Of a DNA stretch of 64,000 bases, positions 51,739 through 59,800 are shown one piece after another. The translations under genes and the position numbers were made by a program. The notes under the pieces were generated by a model. It was not told the origin of the DNA. It worked only from the letters and a program-made list of their open reading frames with translations, and ran no database searches. The stretch is taken from the NCBI RefSeq assembly GCF_000466685.1, contig NZ_ANNG01000010.1:62001-126000 (forward strand), read 5' to 3'. Source of the stretch: Campylobacter concisus UNSWCS (GTDB lineage: Bacteria > Campylobacterota > Campylobacteria > Campylobacterales > Campylobacteraceae). Numbering within the stretch: position 1 is the first letter of the stretch; every line of letters starts with the position of its first letter.

Positions 51739-52167
51739 ATGACGACGCAAGAAATGATCGAAGTAATGCAAGCTTACGATAAAGGCGAGACAATAGAGGT
51801 TAAACTTTTTGGAGAAACTACTTGGGAAACATTGATTACCCCCACTTGGGATTGGCAGCTTAATGACTATCGTATAAAGCCCAAAATACAAAAATCAGAG
51901 GGCACCGGTTTAATGATCTGGAAACGAAGCGAAGGCGAGCCACTACATCCCAAAAGTCATTTTTACCAAAGCTCATACATAAAAAGAGAAAGAAACGTAG
52001 ACGATTATGTCTATTGTGACGACATCCTTTGGTATTGGGAGTATAAAGACGAAGACGGCTTTTGGCATAAAACGGATTATCGTGCAACGAGAGCCGAGAT
52101 AGTAGAAAAGTTATCAAATTTTAGCGACTTTAGCCCTCTTTACGCGCTTGGCTTTAGACTACCATAA
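51739..52167 (+). CDS. Phage protein of the 'AYDKGExIE..DYRIKP' type
   Basis: The 142-residue protein has an N-terminal module 'MIEVMQAYDKGETIEVKLFG' and 'PTWDWQLNDYRIKP', seen in many phage-encoded proteins of unknown function. A Trp/Tyr-rich second half follows ('YCDDILWYWEYKDEDGFWHK'). AAAGGATAAAC precedes the ATG. It stays in the early operon. Confidence 0.55.
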   Translation: MTTQEMIEVMQAYDKGETIEVKLFGETTWETLITPTWDWQLNDYRIKPKIQKSEGTGLMIWKRSEGEPLHPKSHFYQSSYIKRERNVDDYVYCDDILWYWEYKDEDGFWHKTDYRATRAEIVEKLSNFSDFSPLYALGFRLP

Positions 52168-52184
52168 AAACTAAAGGATAAAAA

Positions 52185-52388
52185 ATGACACCGCTTCTAC
52201 CTATAACAGACCCTATCACCACTAAGCAAGCTTGCGAGCTTCTAAAGTGCAACGCCGTAACCTTGTGGCGCTACGTCAGAGATGGTAAATTTAGAAAATA
52301 CGCAGTTACTCGCAAGAATGTACTTTATTCTACAAGCGAGATTATGGCCTTTCTTGAGGCGTCAGCAGCCTCATCACCTAGGGTTTAA
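52185..52388 (+). CDS. Excisionase/AlpA-like helix-turn-helix protein
   Basis: The 67-residue protein is a winged helix-turn-helix of the excisionase/MerR-like group: 'ITTKQACELLKCNAVTLWRY', 'GKFRKYAVTRKNVLYSTSEI'. AAAGGATAAAAA precedes the ATG. It could act as excisionase for the integrase or as an early-to-late regulator. It is the last clear plus-strand early gene. Confidence 0.65.
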   Translation: MTPLLPITDPITTKQACELLKCNAVTLWRYVRDGKFRKYAVTRKNVLYSTSEIMAFLEASAASSPRV

Positions 52389-52449
52389 GATTGTAAAAAA
52401 TTTAAAGCATTTTAAAAGGTGCTTTAAATTTTTAGTATTGTGGGCAAAC

Positions 52450-52545
52450 ATGAATGCGATTTTAACCATAAGTGCAGTTACTATAGTTATCTTGCTTGTG
52501 ATAATGGCCTATGATTATGCTAAAAAGTCCAAGACCCAAGGCTAG
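52450..52545 (+). CDS. Possible 31-residue membrane peptide
   Basis: The frame reads MNAILTISAVTIVILLVIMA followed by YDYAKKSKTQG, one clear membrane helix with a basic cytoplasmic end. The ribosome site is poor (GTGGGC). Similar single-helix peptides occur elsewhere in this prophage at 44576 and 50136. It may be a holin-like or accessory peptide, or chance. Confidence 0.35.
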   Translation: MNAILTISAVTIVILLVIMAYDYAKKSKTQG

Positions 52546-52941
52546 CTTATCCAAATACTCTTTTGCTAGCGGTTACGCAGCATACAAACCTATAATCCAA
52601 GTAAAACATCATAAAAACTAAGTGGCGAACTCGCCACACCCTATAAATTTATCAAAAACATCTTTTTTTGATGCCACTAAAACACCTACAAGAGCGTTTA
52701 GTTACGATCACTAAAAATTTAACGCAACCACCTTGATCGCAAGCTCCAACGCTAGCGCGGCAAAGTGGCTGGCTTCCCAAAGAAAATTTTTACTTATTTT
52801 TTTATAAGCAGATTAGATTAAAGCGCGTTTTTTGGATATTATCGCCATTTTAACCGCCAACAATATGAAAAAAGTTTGAAAAATTTTAAAATTTTTAGTG
52901 TGACTGTAGTATTGTATGGCGCAGGCCAAATGGGTTCATAG

Positions 52942-52959
52942 CCCCCCCCCTTTTTTTTT
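52942..52959. repeat. Homopolymer tract of nine C followed by nine T
   Basis: C runs of this length are prone to slipped-strand change in Campylobacter and usually mark phase-variable genes or promoters. Here no long frame crosses the tract. On the minus strand it lies ten bases beyond the stop of a short hydrophobic frame. Confidence 0.7.
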
Positions 52960-52969
52960 ATCAAAGATT

Positions 52970-53071
52970 TTAAGCTAGCTTTGATCTAGTAAGCAGCTCA
53001 CACAAACCAACCAACACACACGCCAGCCAAGCCAACATAGCTAGCACGCCCACACAAAGACCACTAGGCAT
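52970..53071 (-). CDS. Possible 33-residue hydrophobic peptide
   Basis: From the ATG at 53071 the minus strand encodes MPSGLCVGVLAMLAWLACVL then VGLCELLTRSKLA, one membrane helix with a basic end. GAGG stands nine bases before the ATG. The strand is rich in G and T, which by itself favours Leu, Val, Trp and Gly codons, so the hydrophobic character could be a side effect of composition. Confidence 0.25.
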   Translation of the reverse strand: MPSGLCVGVLAMLAWLACVLVGLCELLTRSKLA

Positions 53072-53935
53072 ATTAAATTGCCTCGTAATTTTTCGTAATG
53101 TCCTAACCACAAGTGAGAAACAATCCACAAATTCCCACGCATTTCGCCCAAAGCTAGCATGTCCAAGCATTCCGCATCATCACGCTATCAAACCACACAA
53201 TCACAACTGTAAAAGAAATTTTGACAGTTGAGATTTTGCACTTTCGCACTATTAAATAGCACAACAAAAATACCAAGGCTAACGCACCAAGCCAATAATC
53301 TATAAATTTCTATCCAAAGCTCACGCATCCAAGCACCACACACCATACCAAAGCTTAAAAAATAAAACTAATCTATCTTTCAAAAAGCCACTCCAACCTT
53401 AAACAAAATCGCCATTTTTCATAAAAAATTAGCCAAATTTACTCGCTCTAACCTTAAAGCACTTTTCTTTACCACAAGCAAAAGCCGTATTTTAGGCACT
53501 CTTTTATTTTTAGTATTGAAAAGTATGATTTCCATAACTAAATTTTCAAGCCATTTTTTGACCATTTTTCCAAAACTAACCTTAAACCACTTTGCCACTA
53601 AGATCACACCTCCGCCACCAGCCAGCACATCAAAACCACACCAAAACCAAGCCAAAAGCCACAAAATGGGCTGGGTTTGCTCTCAAAAACTCACACTCTC
53701 CCCCCACTCCGACAAGCTATCTCATTACTTGCTTTGGCCGCTACTGGTGTTCGAACTTGCGCCACCGCTCCTAAGTGAAAAACCGGCTCCGCACCGCTAC
53801 TTGCTTGTGATCACCCTACGATAATCTTTGGCAATCTCCCAGTAATTGAGGCAGACAAACCTTAAACGAAACACAAGTTGAATCGGTTTGAATAAAAAAT
53901 TGATAAAATTGCACAACAATAAAAAAAGGTTAGAC

Positions 53936-54469
53936 ATGCAGACAAAAGAACTTAATGAGCTTTTTTCAGAAGATAGACTAAAAGCATACGCTAGTGATGA
54001 TGAGCATAGAGCAAATCTACTGCTTATTGGCGAGCTAGCACCAAAACTTGGTATCATCGAAATCATTACTAGAAATAAAACAGCACAAATTTTAGGAGAC
54101 ATGGATAGCATTTTCATATCACGCCAAACATTTGGTTATTGGTGTAGAGTGATAGACCAAAACAAAATACACAACGATCTACTCGATCTACGTGGATTAA
54201 ATTTATCAAAATACTCTAAATTTAATCGGCAAAGCAAAAGCACTATGCTAAATTATAAAAAAGTAAAGATATGTTATTCGCTACTTCTGACCATTAGAAA
54301 TAGGGCTTTACATTGGGAAAATCTATATAAGCTAAACACCGATGGCACACCGCGTATATCGACCAACTTAGATGGCATAGTAGTGGGTATAGATCCTGAA
54401 AATCTAAAGCTTTTTATAGATGATATTTTATGCTGTTTTAATGAATATTTAAAGGGATATCTTGAGTGA
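53936..54469 (+). CDS. HEPN/Abi-like protein (probable anti-phage moron)
   Basis: The ATG at 53936 follows AAAAAAAGGTTAGAC. The 177-residue protein shows the Abi_2/AbiF-type pattern: an N-terminal 'LGIIEIITRNKTAQIL' segment and a C-terminal 'TIRNRALHWENLYKL' with Arg121, Asn122 and His126, the RNxxxH HEPN motif of ribonucleases in abortive-infection systems. It lies alone, transcribed against the late genes, flanked by a long non-coding stretch, as typical of a phage moron. The target is unknown; the family call rests on the motif and layout only. Confidence 0.65.
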   Translation: MQTKELNELFSEDRLKAYASDDEHRANLLLIGELAPKLGIIEIITRNKTAQILGDMDSIFISRQTFGYWCRVIDQNKIHNDLLDLRGLNLSKYSKFNRQSKSTMLNYKKVKICYSLLLTIRNRALHWENLYKLNTDGTPRISTNLDGIVVGIDPENLKLFIDDILCCFNEYLKGYLE

Positions 54470-54542
54470 GGGCTTTAAAGCGCCCCCGGTGAATTGTAGG
54501 TTAATTATAACCGAAATCTTATTAAAAGTAAAGGAGCTCCCA

Positions 54543-56828
54543 TTACTCTGGAAATTTGATCTTAGAGCTTCCAAAAGAACCGCCACTTTGCCTGCTTTGA
54601 CGCAAAAGCCCTATGTCTAGTTTCACGCCGTCGGCACTCGCGTGCTCTTTTATACGTTTAAATTTATCCTCCGCCCTCGCCTTAGCCTCGCGCAGATTCT
54701 CCACGCTTAGCTTTGCGATCCTCTCGTTATGAGCTTTTGCCTTTGCCACCTTCTCTTCATCTTTTGAGTTTGGTATCTTTACAGGCACAAACTGCTCATA
54801 CTCTTTTCTAACCTTTTTTAGCTCCTTGCCATACTCTTTTTCTTTATCAAAACGCCTCACGCCAGCACCTCTTGCCATTATACCGCCAAAGCCTAGCTCC
54901 TCTTTATTGTAGTCTTTAGGTGCGACGTCTAGCCCCGTAATGTCGGCCGTAGCCTGCGCTCCTAACTGCTGTCCGTAGCGTCCAAGAGGCGAGAGCGGTG
55001 GGAAGTAGCTTTTAGCTATCTCGAGCAGCCTCTTTGTTATCTTTACGGCATTAGGATCATCATCACTTTCTATCTTATAGCCTAGCGTACTCTTGCCACT
55101 TGCTATGTTTATAGCGCCTCCGACAAAGCCTCCATTAAACTCTAGTTTGTCAAATCCATCAAACCTAAAGCCAGGCACCAAACGACCAGAGTTAAAATAC
55201 CAACCAGTATTAAATAACTCCATCCAACTTTTCACACCCACCAAGTTTGGCAGCGCGCCACTCTCTGCCCACTCTGGCTTTGCTAGATTGTCTCGCTCAT
55301 TATCAGCACCCAGCCATGCACTGCCACCAAAAAAAGCTAGCACAGCTTGCATCATCAAAAATCTATCTGGTCGCTTTAATGCAGCCTTTAGCACCATTGG
55401 TGTTGATTTTACAGTATAGTGTAAAAAAGGCTGAACTCCCGTTTTATCAAGCATTTTTAAAGTGCCATTAAAGTGAGTTGAGTAGTCCACGTAGCTATAC
55501 TGCGCATCTTTCATCGCAGCCTTTAGCTCATCTGCACTAAATTTACTAAAGTCATTTACGTCAAAACCTTTGTCTTTAGCAATCAGCTCTAAATTTTTCT
55601 TAAACCTAGCTATTTTAAATACCTTATCCTCCATCGAGTAAAAATACCTTGCTTTCTCGCCGCTCCAGCTTCCCTCAGCCATATACGCCTCTTTTAGCGC
55701 CCTGGTTAAGATGCCATCTTTTGCCTCACTTTGCAAAGGCTTTACCAGACCTTCAAGGTCGCTTAGATGACTATCAAGCCCTAGCGAGTTAGCCAAAGTT
55801 TCCCACCTTTTAAACTGCTTATCTCCTCTCATCAATGCAGCAGTTGTCTTCATAGCCTCGTTAAAGTCGCCATGCAAAAAGGCTAGAGCCATATTTGAGC
55901 CAAAGTTATATAGGTGCGTAAAGGGATTTTTTACAGTCACATTTACCTTGATGTGATCGATTAGTTTAAAATACATATTGTTAAATTTCGCCATCTCACG
56001 CCCTAGCATCTCAGCCTCTGCTAGAGCTTTAGCGACATCTTCAGGGACATATTTGCCAGCTAGTGCTCCATACTTTTTGATGCCACCGCCTGCACTTTCA
56101 TCACTCATCTTTACCCACTTTAGCCCTTCTGCTCCCTCAGGTGGTGCGTCTTTAGCAAATTTATCCGCAAACAGCTTTAGGGTTTGAGCCTTAAGGAGTT
56201 GCTTTTTTTGCTCTAAGATCGTGTTTGTGACTGCAAAAGCCGCATCATCCTCGATCTGTCTTAACTGCTTTTGCTCCCAACTCATCTGTTTTCTAGCAAA
56301 AAATTTACTTTGCCTTAGCGCCTTTGCGATACGGCTATTCTCCTTTGCCTCATCCATATGCTTTTTATAGTAATGTTTGATGTAGTCTTTGATGACATTT
56401 TTTGACTCAAGCGCTCCAGCATCAACTAGCGCCTGCGCCCCATCATCGATAGTTTTACGCACCTTTTCATATAGTGGTCTTACATGTTCTGCTAGCTCTT
56501 CTGGATCCATCTCGCCATCTAGTGCCTTAAACATCGCCTTTCTGTTTTCTAAGCTAAGTTTTCCTAGATACTCTTTAAACTGCCCAGCTTGAGTATATAT
56601 AGCAGCCGTTGTTCTGTGGTATTCTCCAAGCAGTTCATCTATCTCTTTGCCATGCTCTCTTATATTTAGTAGCTCGCCAGCAAATGGTATGTTTTCATCG
56701 ATCCACTTCGCAGCCTCGTCTAATTTTTCGCTTGACTTATCAAAGGCATCATCAACCTTTAGCGCCCAGCGATCAAGCAGCTTATTTGATCTTTTTTGGA
56801 TCTCTTTTAATGGACATTTTTCACTCAT
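54543..56828 (-). CDS. Large phage late protein, probable internal virion/LPD38-like protein
   Basis: The 761-residue protein is helical and charged at both ends, with a central region 'NPFTHLYNFGSNMALAFLHG' and 'YVDYSTHFNGTLKMLDKTGV' followed by QPFLHYTVKSTP. A hydrophobic stretch 'FLMMQAVLAFFGGSAWLGA' is near residue 480. This layout is seen in C-terminal parts of phage polyvalent proteins (LPD38-like), thought to be packaged and injected with DNA. AGGAG precedes the ATG. It lies nine bases after the 1787-residue gene, so the two may be parts of one ancestral giant protein. The family call is by pattern. Confidence 0.6.
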   Translation of the reverse strand: MSEKCPLKEIQKRSNKLLDRWALKVDDAFDKSSEKLDEAAKWIDENIPFAGELLNIREHGKEIDELLGEYHRTTAAIYTQAGQFKEYLGKLSLENRKAMFKALDGEMDPEELAEHVRPLYEKVRKTIDDGAQALVDAGALESKNVIKDYIKHYYKKHMDEAKENSRIAKALRQSKFFARKQMSWEQKQLRQIEDDAAFAVTNTILEQKKQLLKAQTLKLFADKFAKDAPPEGAEGLKWVKMSDESAGGGIKKYGALAGKYVPEDVAKALAEAEMLGREMAKFNNMYFKLIDHIKVNVTVKNPFTHLYNFGSNMALAFLHGDFNEAMKTTAALMRGDKQFKRWETLANSLGLDSHLSDLEGLVKPLQSEAKDGILTRALKEAYMAEGSWSGEKARYFYSMEDKVFKIARFKKNLELIAKDKGFDVNDFSKFSADELKAAMKDAQYSYVDYSTHFNGTLKMLDKTGVQPFLHYTVKSTPMVLKAALKRPDRFLMMQAVLAFFGGSAWLGADNERDNLAKPEWAESGALPNLVGVKSWMELFNTGWYFNSGRLVPGFRFDGFDKLEFNGGFVGGAINIASGKSTLGYKIESDDDPNAVKITKRLLEIAKSYFPPLSPLGRYGQQLGAQATADITGLDVAPKDYNKEELGFGGIMARGAGVRRFDKEKEYGKELKKVRKEYEQFVPVKIPNSKDEEKVAKAKAHNERIAKLSVENLREAKARAEDKFKRIKEHASADGVKLDIGLLRQSRQSGGSFGSSKIKFPE

Positions 56829-56837
56829 TTTTTACTC

Positions 56838-59800
56838 CTAGCACAAGCTTAGTCCGTCTTTTATATTTCCGTTTTCATCTAAATTTCTAGCCTTAAACTC
56901 TTCAAATTTAGCTACAGCCAACTTATCTCCGCTCTGAGCTGCCTTTTTTAGCTTATTTAGCTCAGCCGTCTTTAGTATCGCCTCTTTTTTGATAGGATCT
57001 AGCTCATTAAAATACGCCGCCTTTACCTCAAAGCTCATATTTTTTAGCCTTGCCCTATCTCCAACTCCTGCAAGCTCTTCAAGCGCACTTTGTCTTACCG
57101 GGATAGTATCTATATCTTTTTTACTATACCCATCCACTCTTACTTTTCCATCCTCTGCTATATCTATAAAAAATCTCTTTTTATCTCCATCTTTGCCCAT
57201 CTTGTCAAAGTAAATTTTACTATCGCTGATTACCTTAAAGTCTGCATTTTTTATATCATTTTTTAAAACGGCTAGTTGTTTATCACTTAGATCTACGCTT
57301 TTACCAAGTTGTTTGGTAGTTATATCTTTTGCATTGATTTTACTTATCAGATCATCTTTGAAATTTACGTCATTAAAGCTCTCTTTTTTCATCGCCGCTA
57401 TGCTCTCGTCTAGCTCTTTTTCAACGTTTGGATGCTCTTGCTTTATCTCTTCTATATTGCGGCTGTGATAGACTTTTTCCTCATTTTGCGGTATAATACC
57501 CTTACTGTCCGAAGAGTGTTCTATTGGGCTTTTAGTCGCAGAGCTTCGGACGTTATTGTCCAAGGAGTGTTCTACGGGCTTCGCCACAGAGCCTTGGACA
57601 TATCTTACTTTGCCTTCTCTTGTTATCAGCTCAAATTTTCTATTCGCCATAGGATAATTAGAAGTTACATCTAATCCTCCGTCTCTTTCCTTGATCACGG
57701 AAGCAAATTTAACGATGCCGTCTTTATCTCTAAAAGGCTTAAAGAAAAACGTAGTATCTTCAAAATCCACTACAAACGCAGGTCTTTCAAGAGTTGGCTT
57801 TATTAGCCCTAAGTATTTTTCGCGACCCTTAAAATTTAATTTTTCAAATTGATAATTACTTACAGCCACCTCTCCTATCGGCGTATCTACCTTACCGTTT
57901 GGAAACTCGGCCTTAAAATTTTCCAGGCTATACTCTTTTTCTATAAATGGCTCTGCCTCTTTTCTTACGGCGGCTTCATTGATACTTCCGTCCTTTAGGA
58001 TATACTTTTTTTCAAGCTCGTGGCTTAAATTTACTCCGTTTTCTCTACTTACAAATGTCTCGTTTGGATTTACGTCAAAAGTTTCATGCGGATGTATATC
58101 TTTATTTCTAGTTACTTGACCTTGCAATGCATCAATCCACGATATATCGTTTAAATTTAGCTTCTCTTCATATATCTTGCCACTTCCAGCATAGCTTTTA
58201 GCTTCCATTTTTGAAGGCGTCACAAAATTACCTGCTTTTATAGGCTTTGAGCTATATACAGTTATCTCACCACTATCGATAGCTTTTTTTGCCATAGCTT
58301 CTGTAAAATCAGGGGTAAGGTCTCCTCCACCATCGTCATTGTAAGCTTGTTTAAACGTTTTTATGTCGCTCTCGTCCCGTATCCAAGTATGATAATCATC
58401 ACCGACTTGGTTATTATCTTTTACTATTTTTACTCTAAATTTATCCCCTAAATTTAGCCTATTTTGAACGTTTCTAGCCTCAGCTTCGCCGTGACTTAGG
58501 CGGTAGTTTTCGCCTTTAGCACCCGAACCTTTCGCAAACCCTTCAATCTCTTGTATGGCGTGCTGCACTTCGTGCATAAGCGTTGATTTATCACTTAGAT
58601 CGCTTAGCCCTATTTCATTATTTGCAGGGCTGTAATATCCTTTAGTGCCATTTTGTGCTATAATATCGTCGTTTAAAGGCAGGTTGCCATCGTAATTTTG
58701 ACTATTATAGCTCAACCCTGCCTTTAACGGCTTTCTGTTTGAGTAAAAGCTAATGACCCTCTCTTTATTTTTACCTATTGCGACTACTACTCTAAACCTC
58801 ACGCCATCATCGTTAAAATATGTATATATGCGTTTATTGTCTGCTTCTTGCATTGTAGATTTACGCAACATTTGACCCATATTAAGATACTCTTGTTTGC
58901 TTACCCACCCATTATTTTGAGCTTCTAAGTGCTTTTTGATATGCAAAGCCCCATAACCGCTCTTATGTTCGCCATTAGCTATATAGTCAGCTTCACCTTT
59001 TTCAAATTTTATTATCTCATCTATTGTTTCTAAATCTTTGCGGATTATTGTTGATTTTTTATTATTAAAAGCTACATTATATATTCCGCGCTTTTCTCTT
59101 TGTGCTACGTTTTTTACGCTTTGCGCAGCTCCGCTCGGTATTTCATCTTCTATTTTTACAACCCCAACGTCCTTTAGCTCTGGATATGCTTTAAATAGCT
59201 CTTCATGCTCCAGTAGCTCGCCAAGGCGTCCGCCACTTTTAAAATTTGGATTTAGCCTTGCTTTGCTGTCTCCTATCTCAAATTTCCAAGCACCGTCTTT
59301 ATCTTTAAACCACCCAGTCTTTTGCCAAATTTCTACCTCGTCCGCGCCCTTTTCGAGCATTGCTTTAGCTTGATCTAGCTTGCCGACGTTTGCCGTGATC
59401 GCTTTTTCTCCAGCAAAAGAATTTAAGCTTACGTCCTTGCCGTTTGCATAAAGCTTGCCTAGAAGTTTAGGATTATCTTTTGCCATTTGAGGCATCTTTT
59501 TAGCTGTTCCCAAGATCTTATTATAAAGTTGTGGTGTCATCTTTCTTGCAGCTATTGCCACTGCTTTACTGCCAGCAAGCCCAGCCAAAAATCCTGCGGT
59601 AAATCTATCAGGATTAAAGTTTCCATCTTCATCGATAGAATTTAGCGTGCCTGCGACTAGGCCGCTACCTAGATGAGCGTTTGAGTTTACCCTCAGCTCG
59701 CTGCCGATGCTAGCGCTGCTTCCTTGTTCTTCCACCATTTGCTTGCTTGAAGCTGTGGCATCAGTATCGCCATCTGTTTTAAAGGCTGATCGCTGCTCCA

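Larger units (their letters stand above)
52546..53935. other. 1.39-kb stretch without a convincing gene
   Basis: No frame on either strand has a strong ribosome site together with family signs. The plus strand is rich in C and A and poor in G over about 52960-53700, unlike neighbouring DNA. It contains a GTGGCGA-AC-TCGCCAC hairpin (52622-52637), the C9T9 tract, possible short hydrophobic minus-strand frames, and a GC-rich segment at about 53695-53825 that could be a structured RNA. It separates the plus-strand early genes from the HEPN gene and the minus-strand late genes. Confidence 0.5.

Noticed and set aside
53745-53775. Possible tRNA fragment with TTCGAAC T-loop
   Set aside because: The five bases on each side of TTCGAAC do not pair as a T-stem on either strand, and no acceptor or anticodon arm could be found.
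53516-53824. 102-residue plus-strand frame and its overlapping shorter frame
   Set aside because: Pro/His/Ser-rich translation typical of reading C/A-rich DNA by chance; no ribosome site.
57507-57600. Internal rho-independent terminators
   Set aside because: There is no T-run on the transcribed strand, they lie in the middle of an intact frame, and the paired compensatory changes suit a palindromic insert better.
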